From Clostridiales bacterium UBA3705 (lineage in GTDB: Bacteria; Bacillota_A; Clostridia; Oscillospirales; Oscillospiraceae): a stretch of 12,283 bases of DNA. The stretch spans positions 1 through 12,283 of the forward strand of contig DFIE01000123.1 of NCBI GenBank assembly GCA_002372735.1. Reading direction: 5' to 3'. A model generated the notes under the pieces. It did not search any database. It saw nothing but the letters and a program-made list of their open reading frames with translations, and was not told the DNA's origin. The position numbers and the translations under genes were made by a program. Below, one piece after another: positions 5,604-12,283 of this stretch (positions within the stretch are counted from its first letter, which is position 1; each line of letters starts with the position of its first letter).

Positions 5604-6440
5604 ATGGCAGAGCCCATTCGTCCCGAGGATTACAAGGAGCCCGCGTGCCCCTTTTGCAGTGATTTTTACCGGCCCCAGGAAAAAAAGGTGATCCCCATCG
5701 ATCTGCGCCGCTTTACCGAAACCCTGGACCGGTACCTGGGCCGCAACGATCTGGCCGCCGCCGAGCGGCACCTGCGCTTTTGGCGCACCGAGGCCCTGGC
5801 CGGCAACGACGAGGGGGGCCTGCTGGCGGTGGAGAACGAGCGGATGGGCTTTTACCGCAAGGCCGGCCGCAAGAGCGAGGCCATGGAGGCCCTGCACTCC
5901 GCCCTGGACCTGGTGGACAGGCTGGGGCTGGAGGGCACCGTCACCGCCGCCACCACCTGGCTCAACGCCGCCACGGTGCACAAGACCTTCGGCCAGGCCG
6001 ACCAGGCCCTGCCCCTGTATGAGCGGGCCCGGGCGGTGTATGAGGCAAGCCTCCCCCCCGACGACCCCCGGATGGGCGGGCTGTACAACAACATGGCCCT
6101 GGCCCTGACGGATCTGGGCCGGTACGACGAGGCGAGAGCCCTGTATGGCCAGGCCCTGGAGATCATGAAAGCCGCCCCCCACGGGGCCCTGGAGCAGGCC
6201 ATCACCTGCCTGAACCTGGCCAATCTGGCCGAGGCGGAGCAGGGCCTGCTGGAGGCCGAGGGGGAGATCGACGCCCTGCTGGATCGGGCCTGGGCCCTGC
6301 TGCAGGACGAGGCGCTGTGCCAGGACGGCTACTACGCCTTTGTGTGTGAAAAATGCGCCCCCACCTTCCGCTACTACGGCAGGTTTGCCGACGCAGAGGC
6401 GCTGGAGAAGGGCGCGGAGGTCATCTATGCAGGGAATTGA
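5604..6440 (+). CDS. Tetratricopeptide-repeat protein with two CxxC pairs, partner of a DUF4037 protein
   Basis: This 278-aa, probably cytoplasmic protein has no signal peptide or membrane segment. Residues about 33-215 are helical TPR-type repeats; the clearest run NNMALALTDLGRYDEARALY (about 162-181), preceded by a similar unit at about 120-146 and followed by one at about 200-235. Two cysteine pairs flank the repeats: C15-P-F-C18 near the N-terminus and C248-E-K-C251 near the C-terminus, which could bind one metal ion if brought together. TPR folds bind protein partners. The gene has a strong AAGGAGG site 8 nt before the ATG, its own promoter, and overlaps the next gene by 14 nt, so the DUF4037 protein is the likely partner. 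I know of no defined function for this protein. Confidence 0.85.
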   Translation: MAEPIRPEDYKEPACPFCSDFYRPQEKKVIPIDLRRFTETLDRYLGRNDLAAAERHLRFWRTEALAGNDEGGLLAVENERMGFYRKAGRKSEAMEALHSALDLVDRLGLEGTVTAATTWLNAATVHKTFGQADQALPLYERARAVYEASLPPDDPRMGGLYNNMALALTDLGRYDEARALYGQALEIMKAAPHGALEQAITCLNLANLAEAEQGLLEAEGEIDALLDRAWALLQDEALCQDGYYAFVCEKCAPTFRYYGRFADAEALEKGAEVIYAGN

Positions 6441-7368
6441 ACTGGCAAGAGCCTTTTATGAGGCCTATGGCGCCCCCATGCTGCACCGGGACTTTCCCCA
6501 GTGGGAGGGTCTGCTGGCGGTGGGCCTGGTGGGCGGCGGGTCCGAGTGCCTGGGCTTTGACGACCAGGTGTCAAGAGACCACGACTTCGGCCCGGACTTT
6601 TGCATCTTCCTGCCCGGGGAGGAGATCCTGGACCGGAAAACTGCCTTTCAGCTGGAGCGGGCCTACGCCGCCCTGCCCAAAGAATTTATGGGCTTTGCCC
6701 GGCCCAAGCTGGCCCCGGTGGGGGGCAGCCGCCGGGGCGTGCTGCGGCTGGAGGAATTTTTAACCGAGAAAACCGGTGCCCCCGACGGGGTGCTTGATCT
6801 GGAGCAGTGGCTGCGCCTGCCGGAGCAGTATCTGGCCGAGGTCACCGGCGGGGCCCTGTTCCGGGACGACGAGGGCAGCTTTACCCGCATCCGGCAGCGC
6901 CTGTCCCGCCAGCCCGAGGACGTGCGCCGCAAAAAGCTGGCCGGCCACCTGCTGCTCATGGCCCAGGCGGGGCAGTACAACTACACCCGCTGCCTGGCCC
7001 ACGGCGAGCCCGCCGCCGCCCAGCTGGCGGTGGACGAATTCGTCCGCCACGCCATCCCGGTGCTGTTTTTGCTGGAGGGGGTCTACTGCCCCTACTACAA
7101 GTGGCAGTTCCGGGCATTGCGGCAGCTGCCCCATCTGGGCGACCTGGGCGAGGACCTGGAGCTGCTTCTCACCACCGACAACGGCCCCGTCATGGCCCGG
7201 GCCAAGGCCGACATGATGGAGGCCCTGGCCGGCCGGGTGATCACCGCCCTGCAGGACCAGGGACTGACCAAAGCCGTGTGCGGCGACCTGGAAAAGCACG
7301 CCTACTCCGTCAATGACCAAATTGCCCTGTCAGAGCTGCGCAATGCAAGTATATTTTTGGCAGTGTAG
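6427..7368 (+). CDS. DUF4037 protein with a nucleotidyltransferase-like motif
   Basis: The 313-aa product matches the DUF4037 pattern as I recall it: the signature GGSECLGFDDQVSRDHDFG at 37-55 near the N-terminus and the later blocks YCPYYKWQFRAL (220-231) and HAYSVND (291-297). The first block resembles the GS...D.D core of polymerase-beta-type nucleotidyltransferases: G38-S39, then D51 and D53 as possible metal ligands, with a third acidic residue possibly at D45/D46. Substrate and reaction are unknown; enzyme activity is inference. The ATG at 6427-6429 has GGAGG 6 nt upstream and lies inside the TPR gene, overlapping it by 14 nt, so the two are probably translationally coupled. The stop is followed by a promoter for glmU, with no obvious terminator between. 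A longer in-frame reading from 6340 is rejected as overlap. Confidence 0.85.
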   Translation: MQGIELARAFYEAYGAPMLHRDFPQWEGLLAVGLVGGGSECLGFDDQVSRDHDFGPDFCIFLPGEEILDRKTAFQLERAYAALPKEFMGFARPKLAPVGGSRRGVLRLEEFLTEKTGAPDGVLDLEQWLRLPEQYLAEVTGGALFRDDEGSFTRIRQRLSRQPEDVRRKKLAGHLLLMAQAGQYNYTRCLAHGEPAAAQLAVDEFVRHAIPVLFLLEGVYCPYYKWQFRALRQLPHLGDLGEDLELLLTTDNGPVMARAKADMMEALAGRVITALQDQGLTKAVCGDLEKHAYSVNDQIALSELRNASIFLAV

Positions 7369-7372
7369 GCTA

Positions 7373-7401
7373 TATACAAATTCAATCATTTCTGGTATAA
7401 T
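7373..7401 (+). promoter_or_regulatory. Promoter of the glmU-like / prs / pth block
   Basis: TATACA (7373-7378, 4 of 6 consensus) and a perfect TATAAT (7396-7401) are separated by 17 nt, with TGG directly before the -10 (extended -10). It lies just after the DUF4037 stop, in the only AT-rich stretch of the region, 24 nt before the next start codon. Confidence 0.75.
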
Positions 7402-7424
7402 CTGAAAAAAGGGATGTGATCCCC

Positions 7425-8603
7425 ATGGCCGACCGCTCCGCTGTGATTTTCCTGCTGGATGACACCTTTCGCACCGGCAGCCCGGACCCCTTGATGCTGC
7501 AAAACATCATGGGCACGCCCATGCTGAAATGGCTGAGCTATGCCCTGGCAGAGCAGCAGGTGCGCAGGTTCTTCCTGGTCTGCGCCCCCAAGTACACCCA
7601 ACAGGCCCAGGCCCAGTTTCCGCCCCAGGTCCAGGTGGTCACCGCCTCGGACGAAAACCCCTCTGACGCCCTGCACGTCTTTCTCTCCACCGCCGAGGAC
7701 GAGGAGAGCGACGTGCTGGTCGTCACCGGGCCCACCCTGTACGCCCCCTTCAGCGCCAACCACGACCCCGGCGTGGGGCCCACCCCTGCCAACGCCTGCA
7801 TGGTCAGCCGTGAGGCGCTGATGCAGGCCCTGGACGAAACCGCCCCCATCGGCCACTTTCTGCGCCGGGCCGGGGACGCCTGCACCGACCGGGAGGGCTT
7901 TTTCAGCCTGTACAGCGCCCGGGAGCTCAGCCACTGGCAGCCGATTCTCAACCGGGACCTGCTGCGCCGGCTGGAGGACGCCGGGGTGGAGGTCTGGGAC
8001 GAGAACACCACCTACGTGGGCCCGGAGGTCCGGGTGGGCATCGGCACCGCCCTGCTGCCCGGCACCGTGCTGGAGGGCAGCACCGTCATCGGCTACGGCA
8101 GCCGCATCGGCCCCAACACCCACCTGACCGACACCCGGGTGGGCAACCACTCGGTGGTGGAGCAGTCCTGCGCCGTGGAGGCCGTGGTGGGCAACCAGGT
8201 GCAGGTGGGGCCCTTTGCCCATCTGCGCCCCGGCACCGTGCTGGGCAACCGGGTAAAGGCCGGCGCCTTTGTGGAGCTGAAGCAGACCACCCTGGACGAG
8301 GGCGCCCAGGTGCCCCACCTGTCCTACCTGGGCGACGCCCACGTGGGCAAGGACGCCAACATCGGCTGCGGCACCGTCACCGCCAACTTTGACCGGGTGA
8401 CCAAGTCCGCCACCACCATTGAGGACAACGCCTTTGTGGGCTGCAGCACCACCCTGGTGGCCCCGGTCACCGTGGGCAAGGGGGCTTACATTGGCGCGGG
8501 CTCGGTGATCACCGAATCCGTCCCCGCCCAGGCCCTGGGCATTGAACGCAGCAAACAGCTCACCCGCAAGGAGTGGGCGCTGAAGCATAAAATCAACCAA
8601 GAA
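7425..8603 (+). CDS. glmU: GlmU-like protein: intact N-acetyltransferase domain, degenerate uridylyltransferase domain
   Basis: GlmU normally acetylates glucosamine-1-phosphate and then couples it to UTP to give UDP-GlcNAc for the cell wall. Here (392-393 aa against about 450-460 for the full enzyme) the C-terminal left-handed beta-helix, from about residue 196, is complete. Residues corresponding to the E. coli acetyltransferase site are present: R268 (HLRPG), K286 (VELKQ), H298 and Y301 (HLSYLGDA), N312 and N321 (NIGCGTVTANFD). The N-terminal domain aligns only loosely: the LAAGxGTRM loop is replaced by FLLDDTFRTGSPDPLM and the metal-binding GD by GP (102-103), though a VNNR-like NR (176-177) persists. 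Uridylyltransferase activity is therefore doubtful. ATG 7425 is preferred over GTG 7416, which is too close to AGGG. The stop codon ends at 8606. prs follows by 19 nt. Confidence 0.85.
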
Positions 8604-8625
8604 TGAGCGAGAAAAGGAGACAGCT

Positions 8626-9591
8626 ATGATCGCACATGGGAAAGCAGTCAAGGTATTCAGCGGCAACACCAGCCGCCCTTTGGCCGAGGCCATCTGCCGT
8701 GAGCTCGGGGTGGAGCTGACCAGCAATCAGCTCAGCACCTTTGCCGACGGCGAGGTCTGTGTTTGGATGGATGAGACAGTACGCGGTCTGGACTGCTTTG
8801 TGGTAGAATCCACCTGCAAGCCTGTCAACGACAATCTCATGGCCCTGCTGGTCAACATCGACGCCCTGCGCCGGGCCTCCGCCGGCCGGATCACCGCGGT
8901 GATCCCCTACTACGGCTACGCCCGCCAGGACCGCAAGGCCAGGGGCAGAGATCCCATCACCGCCAAGCTGGTGGCCAACATGCTCACCGCCGCCGGCGCC
9001 GACCGGATTTTGACCATGGATCTGCACGCCCCCCAGATCCAGGGCTTCTTTGACATCCCCCTGGACCATCTCACCGGCGCGCCCCTGTTCGTGAAGTACT
9101 ACATGGAAAAGTTCAACCCCGAGGTCTATGACCACAGCGGCTTTGTGGCGGTGTCCCCCGACGTGGGCTCGGTTTCCAGAACCCGGAACTTTGCCCAGCA
9201 GGTCCAAATGGACCTGGCCATTGTGGACAAGCGCCGGCCCAAGGCCAATCTCTGCGAGGTGATGAACGTGATCGGCGACGTGCAGGGCAAGACCTGCATC
9301 CTCTATGACGACATCGTGGACACCGCCGGCTCCCTTTGCAACGCCGCCAAGGCCCTGGTGGAGGTGGGCGGGGCCAAGGAGGTCTACGCCTGCGCCACCC
9401 ACGGGGTGCTCTCCAAGGACGCCTGGCAGCGGGTGGAGAACAGCGTCATCAAGGAGCTGGTGCTGCTGGACACCATCCCCCTGCCCGAACACTACGCCGG
9501 CACCAAGATCAAGATGCTGTCGGTGGCCCCCATGTTTGCCAAGGCCATCCGCCACATCTACGAGGAGACCTCCATCTCCGACTGCTTCTGA
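8626..9591 (+). CDS. prs: Ribose-phosphate pyrophosphokinase (PRPP synthase)
   Basis: The enzyme makes PRPP from ribose-5-phosphate and ATP for purine, pyrimidine, NAD, His and Trp synthesis. The 321-aa product (family usually 310-320) carries the class I signatures: FADGEV (39-44), the flexible catalytic loop region YYGYARQDRKARGRDP (95-110), the divalent-metal site DLHAPQIQGFFD (132-143), VSPDVGSVSRTR (176-187) and the PRPP-binding loop DDIVDTAGSL (228-237). The ATG has AAGGAG 6 nt upstream and starts 19 nt after the glmU-like gene. Codon use matches its right-hand neighbours except that the first 60 codons are slightly less CTG/GCC-biased. In Bacillus the order gcaD-prs-ctc-pth is conserved; here ctc is missing and pth follows after 23 nt. 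Confidence 0.97.
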   Translation: MIAHGKAVKVFSGNTSRPLAEAICRELGVELTSNQLSTFADGEVCVWMDETVRGLDCFVVESTCKPVNDNLMALLVNIDALRRASAGRITAVIPYYGYARQDRKARGRDPITAKLVANMLTAAGADRILTMDLHAPQIQGFFDIPLDHLTGAPLFVKYYMEKFNPEVYDHSGFVAVSPDVGSVSRTRNFAQQVQMDLAIVDKRRPKANLCEVMNVIGDVQGKTCILYDDIVDTAGSLCNAAKALVEVGGAKEVYACATHGVLSKDAWQRVENSVIKELVLLDTIPLPEHYAGTKIKMLSVAPMFAKAIRHIYEETSISDCF

Positions 9592-9614
9592 GCAGACCGC
9601 GGGAGAGGGCCTTT

Positions 9615-10205
9615 ATGCTGTTTGGTGCGTCCAACCTGGACTGGCTGATCGTCGGTCTGGGCAATCCCGGGGCGGAGTACGCCGCCACCCGCCACAACGT
9701 GGGCTTCCGCACGGCAGACCTGCTGGCGGAGCAGGCGGGGGTGCGCATTGACCGGGCCAAGTTCCGGGGCCTGTGCCGGCAGGTCACCCTGGCCGGCCAG
9801 CGGGTGCTGCTTTTAAAGCCCCAGACCTTTATGAACAACTCCGGCGAGTCGGTCCAGCTGGCCGCCATGTTCTACAAACTCCCCATCCAGCGAATCATCC
9901 TGGTGTCAGACGACATCTCCCTGCCGGTGGGGCGCATCCGGGTGCGGGCCGCAGGCAGCGCCGGGGGGCACAACGGGCTGAAGTCCGTCATCGCCCACCT
10001 GGGCAGCCAGGACTTCCCCCGGGTCAAGATCGGCGTGGGGGCCAAGCCCCACCCGGATTACGACCTGGCGGACTGGGTCCTCTCCTCCTTCTCCAAGGCG
10101 GAGCAGGAGGCCCTGGCCCCCGCCCTGGACCACGCCGCCCAGGCGGTGCTGGAGCTTATGGCCCACGGCCCCGCCGCCGCGGCCAACCGCTTTAACGGAA
10201 ATTAA
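9615..10205 (+). CDS. pth: Peptidyl-tRNA hydrolase
   Basis: Pth cleaves peptidyl-tRNAs released from stalled ribosomes, recycling tRNA; it is usually essential. The 196-aa product (family about 185-195) shows all catalytic residues: N17 in GLGNPG, H27 in TRHNVGF, D100 in VSDDISLPVG and N120 in GGHNGLKS, plus the QTFMNNSG block (70-77) that contacts the peptide. The chosen ATG is 23 nt after the prs stop with GGGAG about 9 nt upstream. Compared with the E. coli enzyme there are about seven extra N-terminal residues (MLFGASNLDW). The reading frame extends back through prs, but those upstream codons have no ribosome site and no homology. It belongs to the glmU-prs-pth-mfd housekeeping block. Confidence 0.96.
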   Translation: MLFGASNLDWLIVGLGNPGAEYAATRHNVGFRTADLLAEQAGVRIDRAKFRGLCRQVTLAGQRVLLLKPQTFMNNSGESVQLAAMFYKLPIQRIILVSDDISLPVGRIRVRAAGSAGGHNGLKSVIAHLGSQDFPRVKIGVGAKPHPDYDLADWVLSSFSKAEQEALAPALDHAAQAVLELMAHGPAAAANRFNGN

Positions 10206-10222
10206 CATTGCACCGCGATGCA

Positions 10223-10248
10223 CGGAAAGGGTCTGAGCACCCTTTCCG
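10223..10248 (+). repeat. Hairpin in the pth-mfd gap
   Basis: CGGAAAGGGT (10223-10232) and ACCCTTTCCG (10239-10248) form a perfect 10-bp stem with a 6-nt loop, 18 nt after the pth stop and 54 nt before mfd. No T-run follows (CGCTGCTGCG), so it is not a standard intrinsic terminator; it may stabilise the pth mRNA end or reduce read-through into mfd. No convincing promoter for mfd is visible in the gap, so mfd is probably read from upstream. Confidence 0.5.
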
Positions 10249-10301
10249 CGCTGCTGCGTGGAGAAAAAATACGGGGCCCTGCCCCCATCAAGGAGACTGC
10301 C

Positions 10302-12283
10302 ATGGAGCTGCTGCTGCAGGCGCTGAAAGAGCTGCCCGAATACAAAACCATCCTGTCCACCCTGGGCCGGGGCCGCCACGTGGGGGTCTCCGGCGCCGCC
10401 CAGATCAACCGCAGCCACCTGGCCGCGGCCCTGTGGCACGATCTGGACCGGCCCATGCTGGTGGTGTGCCAGGATGAGATGGCCGCCCGCCGCACCCAGG
10501 GGGAGCTCACCGCCCTGCTGGGCTGGGAGCCCCCGGTGCTGCCCGGGCGGGATCTCACCTTCTACGACACCCAGGCGGTGTCACGCCAGTGGGAGCAGAA
10601 GCGGATCAGGGCCCTGTACGACCTGGCCACCGGAGAGAGCCGGCTGCTCATCGCCTCCTGGGAGGCCCTGAGCCTGCGCACCATGCCCCCCGCGGCCCTG
10701 CTGGGGGCTGCGGAGGAGCTGGCGGTGGGGGCCCTGGCGGACCCCGGGCAGCTGTCCGCCCGACTGCTCACCCTGGGCTACAGCCGCTGCGACATGGTGG
10801 AGGGCCCGGGCCAGTTTGCCCTGCGGGGCGGGATTCTGGACGTGTTCAGCCCCGGGGCGGACCAGCCGGTGCGGATGGAGTTCTTCGGCGACGAGCTGGA
10901 CGCCATGGGCAGCTTTGACCCCCTGACCCAGCGGCGCACCCAAAATCTGCAGCGCACGGTGCTGCTGCCCGTGAGCGAGACCCTGCCGGATCTGCACCCC
11001 GGCGGCCGGGCGGGCCTGGCCGCGGATCTGCGCCGGCTGTGCGACCGGCTGCGCCGGCGGAAAAACAAAAACGAGGCCCTGCTGCGCACCCTGGAGACCG
11101 ACCTGGAGCGGCTGGAGACCCAGTCCTTCTTCGGCGCCTGGGACCGGTATATGGCCCTGATCTACCCGCAGCTGTCCACCGCGGCGGACTATCTGCCCCG
11201 GGACGGGCTGACGGTGTTTTTTGACCACGGCAATCTCCGCCGGGCGGCAAACGGCCGTGAGGAGGACCTGGGCCTGCAGCTGGACAGCCTGCTGCAGGCC
11301 GGGCTGCTGGCCGGAGAGCTTTGCGACTTTGCCCTGGGCTGGGAGGACCAGTGCCGGGCCCTGAGCCGGTGCCCGGGGCTGTTTTTGGACTCCTATCTCT
11401 CCGCGGCCTACCCGGAGTCTATGCCCCCGGCGGCAATTTCAGAGCTCAGCTGCCGGCAGCTGCCCTCCTACGCCGGCAACCTGGAGGTGGCCGCCACCGA
11501 CCTGCGGCAGTTCCAGAAAAGCGGATACCGGACCCTGGTGCTCTGCGGCAGCCGCCGCCGGGCGGAGATTTTGGAGGAGTACCTCCGCAGCCGGGAGATC
11601 CGGGTCTCCATGGCCTTCCCGGCCGAACACCTGCCCCCTGCCGGGGGGATCTATCTGACCCAGGGGGTACTGCCCAACGGCATGGAGTACCCCACGGTGA
11701 AGCTGGCCATTCTGTCTGAGGGGCAGCTGCTCAGCCAGCCCCGGCGGAAGGCCCGGGCCAAAAAGGCCGCCACCAACCGGCAGAAGCTCAGCTCCTTCAC
11801 CGATCTCACCCCCGGGGATCTCATCGTCCACGAGCACCACGGCATCGGCAAGTACGTGGGCATGGAGCAGATGAAAATCGACGGGGCCCTGAAGGACTAT
11901 GTGAAAATCGCCTACCAGGGCAGCGACGTGCTTTACGTCCCCGCCACCCAGATGGACCTGATTTACAAGTACATCGGCGCCGGGGAGGACACCCCGGTCA
12001 AGCTGAACCGGCTGGGGGGCGACGCCTGGGAGAAGACCAAGTCCAGGGCCAAGGCCGCGGTGAAGGATCTGGCCGAGGGGCTGATCAAGCTCTACGCCGC
12101 CCGCAAGCGCCTCATGGGCTTTGCCTTTGCCGCCGACTCCCCCTGGCAGACGGAGTTTGAGGACAACTTCCCCTACCCGGAGACCGACGACCAGCTGCGC
12201 TGCGTGGCGGAGATCAAGGGGGATATGGAGTCCCCCGTGCCCATGGACCGGCTGCTGTGCGGCGACGTGGGCTTCGGCAAGAC
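10302..12283 (+). CDS. mfd: Transcription-repair coupling factor Mfd, N-terminal 660 residues (cut by window edge)
   Basis: Mfd removes RNA polymerase stalled at DNA lesions and recruits UvrA. The frame is open from the ATG at 10302 (AGGAG 6 nt upstream) to the end of the window. Visible in order: the UvrB-like module without ATPase motifs (about 1-330; QFALRGGILDVFSPG at about 170-185 and MEFFGDELDAM after it are characteristic), a linker domain, the CarD-like RNA-polymerase-interacting domain (about 498-560; LTPGDLIVHEHHGIGKYVG, then DVLYVPATQMDLIYKYIG), and the start of the RecG-like translocase (from about 625), ending within Walker A GDVGFGK(T) at 654-660. Full proteins are about 1150 aa, so roughly 500 residues, including the rest of the motor, are missing only because of the window edge. 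Confidence 0.96.
   Translation, partial: MELLLQALKELPEYKTILSTLGRGRHVGVSGAAQINRSHLAAALWHDLDRPMLVVCQDEMAARRTQGELTALLGWEPPVLPGRDLTFYDTQAVSRQWEQKRIRALYDLATGESRLLIASWEALSLRTMPPAALLGAAEELAVGALADPGQLSARLLTLGYSRCDMVEGPGQFALRGGILDVFSPGADQPVRMEFFGDELDAMGSFDPLTQRRTQNLQRTVLLPVSETLPDLHPGGRAGLAADLRRLCDRLRRRKNKNEALLRTLETDLERLETQSFFGAWDRYMALIYPQLSTAADYLPRDGLTVFFDHGNLRRAANGREEDLGLQLDSLLQAGLLAGELCDFALGWEDQCRALSRCPGLFLDSYLSAAYPESMPPAAISELSCRQLPSYAGNLEVAATDLRQFQKSGYRTLVLCGSRRRAEILEEYLRSREIRVSMAFPAEHLPPAGGIYLTQGVLPNGMEYPTVKLAILSEGQLLSQPRRKARAKKAATNRQKLSSFTDLTPGDLIVHEHHGIGKYVGMEQMKIDGALKDYVKIAYQGSDVLYVPATQMDLIYKYIGAGEDTPVKLNRLGGDAWEKTKSRAKAAVKDLAEGLIKLYAARKRLMGFAFAADSPWQTEFEDNFPYPETDDQLRCVAEIKGDMESPVPMDRLLCGDVGFGK

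Noticed and set aside
5097..6182. 361-codon minus-strand open frame spanning queT and the TPR gene
   Set aside because: Crosses two well-supported genes, their promoter and a terminator; composition is that of a GC-rich shadow frame and no family is recognisable.
7386..8726. 446-codon minus-strand open frame opposite the glmU-like gene
   Set aside because: Antisense to a conserved beta-helix acetyltransferase domain; the Gly/His/Gln-rich product mirrors the GGC/CAC/CAG coding strand.
8593..9555. 320-codon minus-strand open frame opposite prs
   Set aside because: Shadow of the prs gene, which carries all PRPP-synthase motifs.
10208..10477. Small plus-strand open frame across the pth-mfd gap
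   Set aside because: It overlaps the mfd start in another frame, has no ribosome site, and its sequence does not resemble fin or any family I know.

Overview
The window reads as chromosomal DNA of a Gram-positive anaerobe of the Clostridia (Bacillota). The evidence is a membrane-bound CdaA/CdaR c-di-AMP module, a QueT-type vitamin/queuosine-precursor permease, AGGAGG-like ribosome binding sites, sigma-A-type promoters, and the order glmU-like / prs / pth / mfd, which resembles the classical Bacillus gcaD-prs-ctc-pth-fin-mfd block without ctc and fin. No tRNA, rRNA, CRISPR array, transposase or phage gene was seen.

Left part (1 to about 3670, minus strand). A co-directional cluster runs from right to left: a small two-helix membrane protein, a polytopic membrane protein of unknown function, the diadenylate cyclase cdaA, its partner cdaR, then after a hairpin the first 16 codons of what looks like a THUMP-domain RNA methyltransferase cut by the window edge. 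Spacing is tight (5 nt, 15 nt, then a 23-nt overlap), so the first four genes look like one operon. GlmM, the usual neighbour of cdaAR, is not the next gene.

Middle (about 3670 to 5505). An intergenic stretch holds a strong minus-strand terminator directly in front of the small membrane gene. Then come pta (phosphotransacetylase, minus strand) and a divergently transcribed queT. The two genes have excellent face-to-face promoters with an inverted repeat between them.

Right part (about 5500 to 12283, plus strand). First is a two-gene unit in which a TPR protein with two CxxC pairs overlaps by 14 nt a DUF4037 protein carrying a nucleotidyltransferase-like signature. Then comes a conserved housekeeping block: a GlmU-like protein with an intact acetyltransferase domain but an apparently degenerate uridylyltransferase domain, PRPP synthase, peptidyl-tRNA hydrolase, and the first 660 codons of mfd, which runs off the window at its Walker A motif.

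Base composition and codon habit change sharply at about 3700-3800. Lines counted by hand give 52-63% GC on the left and 68-72% on the right, where Leu is almost always CTG and Ala almost always GCC. The left genes look Lachnospiraceae-like to me and the right genes Oscillospiraceae-like (recollection, not a search). The window may therefore hold a horizontal-transfer boundary or an assembly chimera. The most promising poorly described items are the TPR/DUF4037 pair, the two unassigned membrane proteins ahead of cdaA, and the half-degenerate GlmU.
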